Below, piece by piece: positions 28,279 to 37,031 of a stretch of DNA of 64,000 nucleotides. The notes under the pieces were generated by a model. It saw only the letters and a list, made by a program, of their open reading frames with translations, ran no database searches and was not told the DNA's origin. Position numbers and translations under genes: made by a program. The stretch lies in assembly GCF_002838765.1 (NCBI RefSeq), contig NZ_CP025120.1:186001-250000 (forward strand), written 5' to 3'. Source of the DNA: Kangiella profundi. Lineage in GTDB: Bacteria; Pseudomonadota; Gammaproteobacteria; Enterobacterales; Kangiellaceae. How positions within the stretch are numbered: the stretch's first letter is position 1; each line of letters begins with the position of its first letter.

Positions 28279-29040
28279 CTACTGAACCAACTGCACCTGA
28301 TAGCCGCTGTAGTGCTCAAGGCTGCTGTTGAAGCTGAAGCCGATTTGCACTGATTGGCCGGGTTGGATCAGGGCGTTGTGATTAACCTCGGGCAGGTACT
28401 GCTCTGGCGAATAGACTGGGCTTTTATACTGCTTGCCTTTAATGTCGCTTAAAATGACCTGAATTTTAGGGAAAGGCTGGGCAAAGTCTGCTAAGTTCTT
28501 TAATACCATGCTGACTTCTTTTTGCCCCCCCGGACTTTCGGATACGTCGATTGAGCTAACACGATATTGTTTTAGGTCCTGAAGCGGTGGCACAACACAC
28601 TGGAATACTTTGCATGATGCCTGCATTACGGGCCGCCAGTTAGCGTCTTGAGATAAAGTTGCTTTGTTGGGCCAGACATAAAGGAACCAGATGCCAAGGA
28701 AAATCAGGATAAGTCCGGCAAGGGAATAGATTGACCATTTGAAATAATGTGGAGCAGAACTTGGTGCAGCCTCTATGGCCAGCTCGTAATGCTCGCTTTT
28801 GTCTTCATCAGTAAGTTCAGGGATTGCCTTATCGATGATATTGTCTTCAGCCTTTTCAACGGTATCTTCCATCTGCGCTTTTTGTGTTTCTTTATCCAGC
28901 GATACCAGCGAATCAGTCGCTAAAAATAAAGAATGACAGTTGCCACAACGGACATGGCCCGAAGCGACTTCAAGATGTTCGCGACGCAATTTGAACACTG
29001 ACTTGCAGTGCGGACAATTGGTTAAAAAGGTTTCGCTCAT
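28279..29040 (-). CDS. Zinc-ribbon and DUF3426 membrane protein
   Basis: About 253 residues from the ATG at 29040. The N-terminus has two CxxC pairs (CPHC and CGNC) in the MJ0042-type zinc ribbon; one transmembrane helix (YSLAGLILIFLGIWFLYVW) sits near residue 125; a periplasmic DUF3426-type domain follows. An upstream in-frame TTG at 29079 would add 13 residues but lacks support. Found downstream of prmA in many gammaproteobacteria. Role unknown. Confidence 0.82.
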   Translation of the reverse strand: MSETFLTNCPHCKSVFKLRREHLEVASGHVRCGNCHSLFLATDSLVSLDKETQKAQMEDTVEKAEDNIIDKAIPELTDEDKSEHYELAIEAAPSSAPHYFKWSIYSLAGLILIFLGIWFLYVWPNKATLSQDANWRPVMQASCKVFQCVVPPLQDLKQYRVSSIDVSESPGGQKEVSMVLKNLADFAQPFPKIQVILSDIKGKQYKSPVYSPEQYLPEVNHNALIQPGQSVQIGFSFNSSLEHYSGYQVQLVQ

Positions 29041-29097
29041 AGAACTGAAATGACTACCCCATTGAACAGCTGATGACAATAAACTTGAAACCAGGCA

Positions 29098-29985
29098 TTA
29101 AGATTTCTTGGTTCCTGATAGGCGTGCCCAGTCTTCCTGTACTTTAGGGGCATCCATCTCGAACCATTGACTGTATAGGCTGTTAAGCTCGCCAGCCTGA
29201 GTTTCAAGAAGGCCCGATAATACCAGATTACCGCCGACTTGCACCGAATTTGCAATAGATTCTGCCAACTGGCGCAAAGGTTCTGCGAGAATATTGGCCA
29301 CCAGAATGTTAGCCTGCGGAAGATCGACCTGTTCGGGCAATCCCAATACCAGTCTATTACTGGCAATACCATTGCGGTCGAGATTCTGTCTGGTGGCTTC
29401 AATGGCCTGCGGATCGATGTCTACGGCATACACTTTTTCAGCCCCAAGAAGCAAAGCAGCAATGGCCAGAATGCCGGAGCCGCAACCGTAATCAATGACG
29501 GTTTTGCCGGTTAGATCGGCGCCATCGAGCCATTGCAGACATAAAGCGGTGGTGGCGTGGGTGCCAGTGCCGAATGCCAGGCCCGGATCGAGCTTAATAT
29601 TAACTGCATCGGGAGCAGGGGCTTCACACCAGCTTGGAACAATCCACACCCGTTTGCCGAATTGCATCGGCTTGAAGTTTTCCATCCATGAGCGCTCCCA
29701 ATCCTGGTCACGAATAATCTCCCACTCGTACTGCTGGCCAATATGTTGGGAATATTCATGCGACTGAATGGCGCCGTCGATGGCTTTAGTATCAACATCT
29801 GCATCGAACAGTGCCAAAACAATAAGGTGTTCCCACAACGGGGTTTCGCCAGGCTTCGGTTCGAGAATTGGCTTATCTTCTGCATCCAGAAAGGTCACTG
29901 CTAGTGCACCAAGTTCCATCAGATAGTCACTTAGCGAATCCGCATCGGGGTGCTTGTAGTTAAATTTAAGTTGTATCCAGGCCAT
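29098..29985 (-). CDS. prmA: Ribosomal protein L11 methyltransferase PrmA
   Basis: SAM-dependent methyltransferase acting on ribosomal protein L11. 295 residues. The family signatures DPGLAFGTGTHATT and VIDYGCGSGILAIAA (SAM binding) are present, and NILVANILAEPL carries the catalytic NxLA-like motif. The zinc-ribbon/DUF3426 gene follows, a common pairing. Confidence 0.95.
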   Translation of the reverse strand: MAWIQLKFNYKHPDADSLSDYLMELGALAVTFLDAEDKPILEPKPGETPLWEHLIVLALFDADVDTKAIDGAIQSHEYSQHIGQQYEWEIIRDQDWERSWMENFKPMQFGKRVWIVPSWCEAPAPDAVNIKLDPGLAFGTGTHATTALCLQWLDGADLTGKTVIDYGCGSGILAIAALLLGAEKVYAVDIDPQAIEATRQNLDRNGIASNRLVLGLPEQVDLPQANILVANILAEPLRQLAESIANSVQVGGNLVLSGLLETQAGELNSLYSQWFEMDAPKVQEDWARLSGTKKS

Positions 29986-30051
29986 GGTTAGAGTGAATCA
30001 ATAATTTGCCGCTATTATAGAGGCAAACCTTGCGATCTACTAATAGGCACA

Positions 30052-30080
30052 TTGAATTGAGGGAATTTACTTGCTATAAC
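30052..30080 (+). promoter_or_regulatory. Candidate promoter of the lysozyme-lipoprotein pair
   Basis: -35 TTGAAT (30052-30057), 17-base spacer ending in TTGC, -10 TATAAC (30075-30080). The start codon is 73 bases downstream. Confidence 0.5.
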
Positions 30081-30153
30081 CTCAATTAGGTCAGAAAAGA
30101 TACTGATCGGCTTGCCAATGGCAAGTAATGGATAAGGGCAACAAGGAGTTATT

Positions 30154-30804
30154 ATGTCGCTAAAGGATAGCGTAAAGGATGCACTGATTGAGCAACTGGA
30201 AAAACTTGAGGGCTGCGTCAATCATTTCTATTTGGATTCTGTAGGTAAGGTGACAATTGGTATCGGTCATCAAGTAGTTTCAGAAGATGCTGCCGCAGAA
30301 CTTCCTCTTTACATTCCCCGAATGTTCAACTGGTGGTTGCGCCGTGCAACTGAAGAAGAAAAGCGAGCAGAATATCAGTTCGTGCAATTAAATGGGCCGG
30401 ACAATCCGCGTCGTTATAAAGCCAGTTATTATAAGCAATTTACCCGTTTAATAATGCTGGATCAGGATATAGAAGCTTTGCTGATGAAACATATCGAAAG
30501 TTTTTACCGGGAATTAGCTCAGCTTTATAGCAAGAAAAACGGCTTCCAGCGTAACTTTGATGATTTTCCGGATGAAGTGCAGATGGCTCTATTCGATATG
30601 ATATTTAATTTAGGCATGACAAACTTGCGTACCAGCTGGCCAAAATTTAATGGTGCCATCAAAATTGAAGACTGGAAAACAGCTGCTGCCGAATCGCGGA
30701 GACGACAGGTTTCAACGACTCGAAACAATTATGTACGTGATTTGTTATTAATCGCACAACAGAAACAGCAGGACCAAGATGCGAAAAAATCTAAGGCTTC
30801 CTAG
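30154..30804 (+). CDS. T4-lysozyme-type (GH24-like) muramidase without signal peptide
   Basis: 216 residues. The N-terminus reproduces the T4 lysozyme catalytic spacing: Glu 19, Asp 28 and Thr 34 (E-x8-D-x5-T) inside LEGCVNHFYLDSVGK then VTIGIGH. Later DEVQMALFDMIFNLG and FNGAIKIEDWKTAAAE match the C-terminal lobe of phage lysozymes, with an extra middle insertion (about 50-100). There is no signal peptide, and no holin, spanin or phage genes are nearby. AAGGAG lies 8 bases before the ATG. It overlaps by 26 bases a gene for a predicted lipoprotein. Whether it acts on the cell's own wall or as an exported toxin cannot be told here. Confidence 0.82.
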   Translation: MSLKDSVKDALIEQLEKLEGCVNHFYLDSVGKVTIGIGHQVVSEDAAAELPLYIPRMFNWWLRRATEEEKRAEYQFVQLNGPDNPRRYKASYYKQFTRLIMLDQDIEALLMKHIESFYRELAQLYSKKNGFQRNFDDFPDEVQMALFDMIFNLGMTNLRTSWPKFNGAIKIEDWKTAAAESRRRQVSTTRNNYVRDLLLIAQQKQQDQDAKKSKAS

Positions 30805-31510
30805 TCTTATCCGCTCGATTGCAGCTATTACATTGCTGATTACTTTATCGACTGGTTGCGACCAGAACAGTAATCAACAAGCTGAAATGAAAAAGAAATG
30901 GCTCAATCCCAATATCGTAGAGCATTTTGAAAAGCTGGGTGAGAACTATAGTAATACACGTTTGAAACTCTATTCTCCGATAAAGTTTAAGAACAATGAT
31001 GAGCGATATTTGCAGAATTGTATGGAAATTGATGCAACGCCAATCAATTCAGTGATTGAAACAGAAGTTGATTTATTGCTTGCCGCTAAGTTGGATTGTG
31101 CAATTGCCAGGCAATTTATCCATGCTAAGCCAGCAACTTCCAGCTATCTGCCAAACCCCTTAACCACAGATTATTTAAAACAGTTTCCTGCAAATGTAAT
31201 TCCTAGTTTTAATGAACAACAGGAACGAAATGCTGAGCGGAAAACATTAGGCGAACTCAATATTAATGAGAACAATACTGTTCAGGATCATGTATTTGAA
31301 ATTTTGTTGAATGATGTTTTAAGCGTCAAGATTACTGAAATTGCCAGAGCGGACTTTAATGCTGATGGGATGGAAGAACTGATGATTATGACTGAATGGG
31401 TGGTCAAAGATTCAGGTGATGGCGAAGGTGTTGATTTGCTGGTTATTGAAGGAAAGGAGCATAAGCCTAAGATTATATGGCGATTCATTGATCAAATTGA
31501 CTGGCAATAA
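30779..31510 (+). CDS. Predicted lipoprotein paired with the muramidase
   Basis: 243 residues, not a family I recognise. N-terminal signal ending TLSTGC (Cys 27) suggests a lipoprotein, though Ser rather than Leu stands at -3. The mature part has two further cysteines (about 81 and 106), and near the C-terminus an acidic ADFNADGMEELMIMTEW strand like a calcium-binding FG-GAP/VCBS turn. AGGA precedes the ATG, inside the muramidase gene, so the two are co-translated. A periplasmic partner or inhibitor of the muramidase is a reasonable guess only. Confidence 0.65.
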   Translation: MRKNLRLPSLIRSIAAITLLITLSTGCDQNSNQQAEMKKKWLNPNIVEHFEKLGENYSNTRLKLYSPIKFKNNDERYLQNCMEIDATPINSVIETEVDLLLAAKLDCAIARQFIHAKPATSSYLPNPLTTDYLKQFPANVIPSFNEQQERNAERKTLGELNINENNTVQDHVFEILLNDVLSVKITEIARADFNADGMEELMIMTEWVVKDSGDGEGVDLLVIEGKEHKPKIIWRFIDQIDWQ

Positions 31511-31549
31511 AAAAGCCGCCTAGTTTCTCTGAAAAAAACAGGGCGGCTT
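31511..31549 (-). terminator. Terminator for aroQ-accB-accC
   Basis: 8-bp stem AAGCCGCC / GGCGGCTT with a 21-base loop. On the minus strand it is followed by a T run, 20 bases after accC. On the plus strand only two T residues follow. Confidence 0.75.
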
Positions 31550-31568
31550 AAGAAGTACAGGTTAACGC

Positions 31569-32918
31569 TTACTCTTTCTCGCCAAACATGTGTTGTTCCA
31601 GATAGTGAATATTAGTGCCACCTTTGTGGAAGTTAGCATCAGCAAGAATACGCTTCTGTAATGGGATGTTGGTTTTAATACCATCTATCACAATTTCTTC
31701 TAACGCCATCTGCATGCGCGCAATTGCAACTTCACGAGTTTCACCATGCGTAATCAATTTACCAATCATTGAATCGTAGTAGGGCGGAACCTTGTAGGTT
31801 GCATAAATGTGCGAGTCGATTCGAATTCCTGGGCCACCCGGTGCATGATAGCGCTGAATAACACCTGGCGATGGAATGAAAGTGTCAGGATCTTCAGCAT
31901 TAATACGACACTCGATAGAGTGACCGTTCAGCTTGATGTCTTCTTGCTTGAACGATAGGGGCTGATTGCTGGCAATACGCAGCTGTTCCTTAATGATATC
32001 CACACCAGTAATCAGTTCGGTTACAGGATGCTCAACCTGCACACGAGTGTTCATCTCAATGAAATAGAACTCGCCTTTTTCATACAAGAACTCAAATGTA
32101 CCGGCTCCGCGATAACCAATCTCTTTACAGGCTTGAACGCAGCGCTCGCCAATATGACGACGCATCTGCTCAGAAATGCCTGGAGCTGGCGCTTCCTCAA
32201 CCACTTTCTGGTGACGGCGTTGCATCGAGCAGTCGCGTTCACCTAGGTAAATCGCATTACCGTGGCTATCTGCTAAAACTTGAATCTCAATATGACGCGG
32301 GTTTTCCAGGAATTTTTCCATGTAAACCATGTCATTGTTGAATGCAGAGCCTGCTTCGGCCTTGGTAAGCTCAATCGCTTTAACCAATTCGCTTTCTTTA
32401 CGCACAACACGCATACCGCGACCACCACCACCACCGGCGGCTTTGATGATGACCGGATAACCGATGCGCTTAGCCATGGCGATGTTATCTTTTTCATTAT
32501 TGCCTAATGGACCGTCGGAACCGGGCACACAAGGTACGCCTGCTTTTTTCATCGCAGATATTGCAGAAACCTTATCGCCCATCAGGCGTATGGTATCTGC
32601 TCTAGGGCCGATGAAAGTGAAACCACTTTGCTCGACCTGTTCGGCAAAATCAGCATTCTCGGCAAGGAAACCGTAACCGGGGTGAATACCCACTGCATCG
32701 GTAATTTCAGCTGCAGAAATAATCGCAGGGATATTTAAGTAGCTGGCTTGTGCTGAAGCTGGACCGATACACACTGACTCGTCAGCCAGTCGTACGTGCA
32801 TCAAATCTTCGTCAGCGGTCGAGTGCACGGCGACGGTCTTGATTCCCAATTCGCGGCAGGCGCGCAAAATGCGCAAGGCAATTTCACCGCGATTGGCTAT
32901 GACCACTTTTTCTAACAT
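31569..32918 (-). CDS. accC: Biotin carboxylase subunit of acetyl-CoA carboxylase
   Basis: Carboxylates the biotin of AccB with bicarbonate and ATP, first step of fatty-acid synthesis. About 449 residues from the ATG at 32918 ([16 protein letters not shown]), the usual AccC start, with AGGA 8 bases ahead; an in-frame ATG at 32936 lacks a ribosome site. [14 protein letters not shown] (ATP-grasp loop), [14 protein letters not shown] (catalytic) and the biotin-binding end are intact. Third gene of aroQ-accB-accC. Confidence 0.97.
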   Translation of the reverse strand: MLEKVVIANRGEIALRILRACRELGIKTVAVHSTADEDLMHVRLADESVCIGPASAQASYLNIPAIISAAEITDAVGIHPGYGFLAENADFAEQVEQSGFTFIGPRADTIRLMGDKVSAISAMKKAGVPCVPGSDGPLGNNEKDNIAMAKRIGYPVIIKAAGGGGGRGMRVVRKESELVKAIELTKAEAGSAFNNDMVYMEKFLENPRHIEIQVLADSHGNAIYLGERDCSMQRRHQKVVEEAPAPGISEQMRRHIGERCVQACKEIGYRGAGTFEFLYEKGEFYFIEMNTRVQVEHPVTELITGVDIIKEQLRIASNQPLSFKQEDIKLNGHSIECRINAEDPDTFIPSPGVIQRYHAPGGPGIRIDSHIYATYKVPPYYDSMIGKLITHGETREVAIARMQMALEEIVIDGIKTNIPLQKRILADANFHKGGTNIHYLEQHMFGEKE

Positions 32919-32962
32919 ATTCAGTGTCCTATTCATTCATGGGCTTTTACAAGCCGTAGGAT

Positions 32963-33421
32963 TTACTCAATGATGAACATTGGCTCGTCGTATTCAACAG
33001 GCTCGCCGTTGGATACCAGAATGGCTTTAACCGTACCGGTAACGTCCGATTCGATCTGGTTCATCATCTTCATCGCTTCAACAATACACAGAACATCGCC
33101 TCCTTTAACTTGCTGGCCAACCTGGACAAAATCTTTGGCGCCAGGTGATGGAGCGGCATAGAAAGTACCAACCATTGGTGAACGGATAATATGGCCGCTC
33201 ATTTCAGGCTCAGCTGATTGAGCAGGTGCACTATCCTGTTGTGGAGCCGGTGCTGCCTGTGGCGCTGGAGCTGCTTGCGGAACTGAATAATGAACTGGTG
33301 CTGGAGCGGCTGAGCTGTGGCGAGAGATACGAACTGACTCTTCACCTTCCTGGATCTCCAGTTCGGCAACGCCAGATTCTTCGACCAACTCAATTAGTTT
33401 TTTAATTTTGCGTAAATCCAT
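32963..33421 (-). CDS. accB: Biotin carboxyl carrier protein AccB
   Basis: 152 residues from the ATG at 33421 ([12 protein letters not shown]), with AGG about 8 bases upstream. N-terminal region, then a Pro/Ala/Gln-rich flexible linker (about 40-70), then the biotinyl domain with [11 protein letters not shown], whose Lys is biotinylated by BirA. Works with AccC (next gene) and an AccAD carboxyltransferase encoded elsewhere. Confidence 0.96.
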   Translation of the reverse strand: MDLRKIKKLIELVEESGVAELEIQEGEESVRISRHSSAAPAPVHYSVPQAAPAPQAAPAPQQDSAPAQSAEPEMSGHIIRSPMVGTFYAAPSPGAKDFVQVGQQVKGGDVLCIVEAMKMMNQIESDVTGTVKAILVSNGEPVEYDEPMFIIE

Positions 33422-33433
33422 AATCACTACCTG

Positions 33434-33874
33434 TTAATGTTGTAGGGTTTTAATGGCTGCATCTATGGCATAGCGGTAGCTGTCCGCCCCAAACCCAGCG
33501 ACTACGGCTAGCGCGACATCACTGAAATAGGAGTGACGACGAAAAGCTTCTCGACGATGTGGGTTGGATAGATGCACTTCGATAAAGGGAATATCAACTG
33601 CTAGCAGAGCATCGCGTAAAGCAACGCTGGTATGCGTGAATGCAGCTGGGTTAATAACAATTAGCGACACATTGTCGACTTTTGCGTGTTGAATAGCGTT
33701 AATTAGCTCAGCTTCAGAGTTACTTTGCAGGCTGGAAAAGCGCATATTGGCTGACTCTACCTGCTTTCTGGCGGCCATATCGATGCTTTCCAGGCTATCG
33801 CTGCCATAGACGTCAGGCTCACGTTGTCCAAGAAGATTAAGATTTGGGCCATGCAAAAGCAAAATATGTGCCAT
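33434..33874 (-). CDS. aroQ: Type II 3-dehydroquinate dehydratase AroQ
   Basis: Third step of the shikimate pathway. 146 residues. [19 protein letters not shown] contains the catalytic Tyr, [17 protein letters not shown] and [14 protein letters not shown] the substrate-binding residues and catalytic His. TTAGGT precedes the ATG. It lies directly upstream of accB-accC, a common gammaproteobacterial order. Confidence 0.96.
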   Translation of the reverse strand: MAHILLLHGPNLNLLGQREPDVYGSDSLESIDMAARKQVESANMRFSSLQSNSEAELINAIQHAKVDNVSLIVINPAAFTHTSVALRDALLAVDIPFIEVHLSNPHRREAFRRHSYFSDVALAVVAGFGADSYRYAIDAAIKTLQH

Positions 33875-34267
33875 ACCATTACCTAAGTAACGCTAAAAAT
33901 AGCTTAAATTCGGTTATTTTCGCTGAAAAGTCAGTTTATCGATATGGAGCCGGTTTTTAAAGCCGATCCAGTGTGACGCAGTAAGCAAAAAATAAGATGG
34001 TGCATTTTACAGTAAGTTAGGAGCAAATAACCACATTTAATCTTAATGGTCGGAGTAGTATTAATTCGACGATAGTCTAATTAACGGGCGTCTACAAATT
34101 GATACATAATAATTTTACATTTCAAAAAAATCTGCTAGTGTAGGTAAGGCGTATAAAAAATAAACAAAAGCATTTTGTAAACTATTACAGTGCCTACGCA
34201 GTGGAATTTGCAAGGAGTCTCAAGCGAGCAATATTAAAGCGAGAATGAGTAAAGGGAGTACGGAGAC
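33875..34267. other. Divergent intergenic region aroQ / response regulator
   Basis: 393 bases, AT-rich, no convincing gene. It should contain the promoters of aroQ and of the regulator. GGGAG and GGAG precede the regulator ATG. I saw no operator or RNA structure that I trust here. Confidence 0.6.
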
Positions 34268-34978
34268 ATGTCTAAATTACCAAAAGTATTGCATCTGGTT
34301 CAGGAGTTCGAGTTTGATGAACCTTATCTGGTGGCATTAAAAGATGCAGGCTACCAGTGTTATATTGGCAAGGACAGAAAGCATCTGCTGAAACAGTTAG
34401 AAGCAGAAGAGTTTGATTTGCTGATACTGGATTGGCGAAACGATGATACCACTGAGTGGCTATTGGAACAGATTCGTGTATTCCTAAAGTGGCAGGGCCC
34501 AATTCTTTTCATAGCAGACAAAGGCGAAGAAAAGCAGCTACATCAAGTCTGCACACACCATTTTGATAACTTCCTTACCCGGCCGATTCAGCCCAATACA
34601 TTATTAAGCTATGCCAATAAGCTGGTGAATGATGCAAGATACACCATGCACCAGGATAACTTTGAATTGGGGCCTTATAAGATTGCAATGGGGCTCAAGC
34701 AAATTAGTTTTAATAATAAGCCGATAAGTCTCACCTCCAAAGAGTTTGATCTCGGAGCCTTATTCCTCAGAAATCCAGGGCGCCTTTACTCGCGAAAGTT
34801 CCTGCTCAAGAAAATATGGGGTATCGACTGCGATATCAGTACCAGAACGGTTGACGCTCATGTCAGCTCATTGCGGAAGAAGCTTAATATTAAAGGTGAC
34901 GGAATGTATCGCATCAAAACCGTGTATCAACACGGCTATCGCCTTGAGCTATTAGAAGAAACTGAAGCAGTCGCATAA
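34268..34978 (+). CDS. Orphan OmpR-family regulator with degenerate receiver
   Basis: 236 residues. The receiver-like domain (1-115) keeps a candidate phospho-Asp in LLILDWRN but lacks the N-terminal acidic pair (VLHLVQEF instead of an ED/DD motif) and has Arg where the invariant Lys of receivers stands (LTRPI). The C-terminal winged helix (about 140-230) is canonical: LTSKEFDLGALF, STRTVDAHVSSLRKKL and IKTVYQHGYRL. No histidine kinase is adjacent. It may work without phosphorylation. Confidence 0.88.
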   Translation: MSKLPKVLHLVQEFEFDEPYLVALKDAGYQCYIGKDRKHLLKQLEAEEFDLLILDWRNDDTTEWLLEQIRVFLKWQGPILFIADKGEEKQLHQVCTHHFDNFLTRPIQPNTLLSYANKLVNDARYTMHQDNFELGPYKIAMGLKQISFNNKPISLTSKEFDLGALFLRNPGRLYSRKFLLKKIWGIDCDISTRTVDAHVSSLRKKLNIKGDGMYRIKTVYQHGYRLELLEETEAVA

Positions 34979-35014
34979 ACCCATCTGCAAAAACCTACCA
35001 TAGCTAAGAATTTG

Positions 35015-35038
35015 AGGCTTCCTTGGTTGAGGAGGCCT
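35015..35038 (+). terminator. Weak terminator after the response regulator
   Basis: 9-bp stem AGGCTTCCT / AGGAGGCCT with one G-T pair and loop TGGTTG, followed by a mixed TTAATGTTATT rather than a clean T run. Confidence 0.45.
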
Positions 35039-35208
35039 TAATGTTATTCATTTATCGACAAGAGACAAACAGGCCCAATGTAATCTGAATCTGTCCTTCG
35101 TATAACTTTAATTTATAACAGGGATGAAAAAAGATCGTTTTTCTTATTTGAACGAAATTCATACAATGCGCAGCTCTATCAGATTGATTGTTTTGGGCAG
35201 GGCATATC

Positions 35209-36195
35209 ATGAAAAAACTACCACAGCAGCAACTAGCGTTCGCCGGTTTAATTCTGGCGGTCATTTTATGGTCAGCATCATTTGTTGCCATGAAGCTGGC
35301 GATTGCCGAGTTCGGGCCGATCATGACGGTATTCCTGCGCATGATTCTAGCCACTGCGGTACTGATTTTCTTCTTGCCACCTATGGCGAAGAAGCAGCAG
35401 TACCAGAAAGGCGACTGGTGGCTATTATTATTGTTAGCCCTTTGTGAGCCGTGCCTATACTTTATTTTTGAAAGCTATGCACTGACTTACACTACAGCAT
35501 CCGAAGCAGGCATGGTAACAGCATTACAGCCGCTTTTAGTGGCAGTGGGCGCTTACTATCTATTGAAAGAAAAGCTCAATAGCCGTTTGGTCGTGGGCTG
35601 TGTTATTGCAGTAGTCGGTGTGGTCTGGCTGACCCTGTCGGGCTCATCCAGCGAGCATGCTTCAAACCCAATGCTGGGTAATGCATTAGAGTTCGGCGCC
35701 ATTTTGGCAGCCACCGGCTATTGTTTATTGGCGCGTCGTCTTTCGCAACGCTATTCGCCGGTATTCTTAACATTACTGCAAACTGTCATGGGTAGTATCT
35801 TCTTCCTGCCGCTGGTATTTGTGCAGGGCGCACCGATAAGTTTTGACGTATCAGCGGAAGCGGTACTGGCGATTATGTTCCTGGCATTTGGCGTAAACAT
35901 ATTTGCATTTACTTGCTACAACTTCGCCTTTAAAACCATGCCTGCCAGCCAGGTCGGCAGCTTAATGAACCTTCTGCCGCTAGGCACAATGTTCTTTGGT
36001 TGGGCGTTGTTAGGTGAAACACTGAACAACATGCAGTATGTAGCGGCTGGCTTAGTACTATTTGGCGTCATCTGGTCACAGACTAAACCACGTCCGAAAA
36101 CAGTCTTTATCGAACAGGAGATGGTTACTCGTTCATTGAGACATAAAGCAAAGCAGAAAATTCGTAAAAGTTTTGGCTTAGTAGAAACCCCTTAG
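35209..36195 (+). CDS. DMT superfamily transporter (EamA domains)
   Basis: Inner-membrane protein of about 328 residues with ten predicted helices in two EamA repeats: first from LAFAGLILAVILWSASFVAMKLA, second from LEFGAILAATGYCLLARRL. Substrate unknown; such exporters move metabolites or amino acids. A basic tail (RSLRHKAKQKIRKSFG) follows the last helix. The ATG at 35209 (MKKLPQQQ) with GGGCAGGG upstream is preferred to an in-frame TTG at 35188. Monocistronic with its own terminator. Confidence 0.9.
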   Translation: MKKLPQQQLAFAGLILAVILWSASFVAMKLAIAEFGPIMTVFLRMILATAVLIFFLPPMAKKQQYQKGDWWLLLLLALCEPCLYFIFESYALTYTTASEAGMVTALQPLLVAVGAYYLLKEKLNSRLVVGCVIAVVGVVWLTLSGSSSEHASNPMLGNALEFGAILAATGYCLLARRLSQRYSPVFLTLLQTVMGSIFFLPLVFVQGAPISFDVSAEAVLAIMFLAFGVNIFAFTCYNFAFKTMPASQVGSLMNLLPLGTMFFGWALLGETLNNMQYVAAGLVLFGVIWSQTKPRPKTVFIEQEMVTRSLRHKAKQKIRKSFGLVETP

Positions 36196-36214
36196 TGTGT
36201 GTTAAGCCAAGGAG

Positions 36215-36240
36215 AAAGCCGGCTTACGCCGGCTTTTTTT
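36215..36240 (+). terminator. Terminator of the DMT transporter gene
   Basis: 9-bp stem AAAGCCGGC / GCCGGCTTT, loop TTAC, followed by a long T run. Confidence 0.92.
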
Positions 36241-36296
36241 ATCAGAATATATTAGAGTCTAAAGTGTGAGGGCCATTGTTTTAAAATAAGAGATTC

Positions 36297-36572
36297 TTAG
36301 TTTTGCTCTTCGATACTTTGAGATTCAACAAAGTATGATTTGTTTACGAAATCCCATTCAGGCTCCAATGAAAGATAAGCCTTCATGAAAGGTATGTTAG
36401 ACCAATGTAATGGGTAGCAGTCAAACATCGGATTTTTCATGTCAATAACCCCGAATTCGTTTTGAAATTTATGCAGGTCAAAAGACCTAAGGTCGTATTC
36501 TGCTAATAACTGGTCAGAATGGTTGCAAAATTCTGATATGTACCTTCTTACTTTATAGGTGGAATCAATCAT
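36297..36572 (-). CDS. Small orphan protein, possibly of an immunity-like family
   Basis: 91 residues, no signal or membrane segment. It contains SFDLHKFQNEFGVIDMKNPM then FDCYPLHW and a C-terminal EPEWDFVNKSYFVES. This NPMxDCYP-then-YFVE layout reminds me of small proteins that accompany contact-dependent toxins as immunity genes, but I could not verify the family. No good ribosome binding site and no toxin gene nearby; it lies beside a repeat-filled gap, so it may be a leftover. Confidence 0.5.
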   Translation of the reverse strand: MIDSTYKVRRYISEFCNHSDQLLAEYDLRSFDLHKFQNEFGVIDMKNPMFDCYPLHWSNIPFMKAYLSLEPEWDFVNKSYFVESQSIEEQN

Positions 36573-36912
36573 AATATTCAGTGTTATTTGAAGCTAATTT
36601 GTTGGGGTTCACTTTGCTCATTACCAGCCAATATTGTATTACATGTTTACAGTGAATTGTTCAGGAGCAACTAATGTTAAAGTTTGCTCAAATGATCCCC
36701 TTATATTGAGCTAAGACACGTACAAAATATAGTAATCAAAATCTGTGACCGAAGGAAATCCCCTTGGGGAGATGATTTTGATAAGAATTATCAGTACAGG
36801 GATGTGATGTAAATTCTGGTACCCAAAGGGGCAGACCCTGCGTTAAGTATTTTGGGAGTGGCGCAGGAAGTCACGCGTAGCGTGGCCTCAATATCGGGGT
36901 GGTCTTCTTTTG

Positions 36913-36944
36913 GTTACTTTTCTTGACCACGCAAGAAAAGTAAC
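36913..36944. repeat. Palindromic repeat of the GTTACTTTTCTTG type
   Basis: Perfect 13-bp inverted repeat GTTACTTTTCTTG / CAAGAAAAGTAAC with loop ACCACG. The same kind of hairpin recurs as a dispersed intergenic repeat in many proteobacteria. Confidence 0.7.
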
Positions 36945-36995
36945 TCGCAGAGAAGCGAAACTATAAGTTCAGGAATGGAATATATAAGAGCATGG

Positions 36996-37015
36996 ATCCC
37001 CGCCTACGCGGGGAT
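36996..37015. repeat. REP-like GC-rich palindrome
   Basis: 8-bp inverted repeat ATCCCCGC / GCGGGGAT with loop CTAC, followed by GACAA; a common REP-type sequence. It lies 17 bases after the dsbD stop and may protect or end that transcript. Confidence 0.7.
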
Positions 37016-37031
37016 GACAAGAGTAAAAAAA

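Larger units (their letters stand above)
36573..37031. other. Repeat-bearing intergenic region upstream of the orphan gene
   Basis: 459 bases without a gene. The part nearest the orphan gene (about 36573-36840) shows nothing recognisable. From about 36845 to 37020 there is a string of palindromes (CACGC-GTA-GCGTG near 36873; 36913-36944; 36996-37015) like the composite repeats dispersed in many gammaproteobacterial genomes. Confidence 0.6.

Noticed and set aside
30154..30804. Prophage lysis cassette
   Set aside because: No holin, spanin, integrase or structural phage genes flank the muramidase gene.
34979..35208. 100-codon frames between the response regulator and the transporter
   Set aside because: Both are shadows overlapping the transporter start, without ribosome sites.
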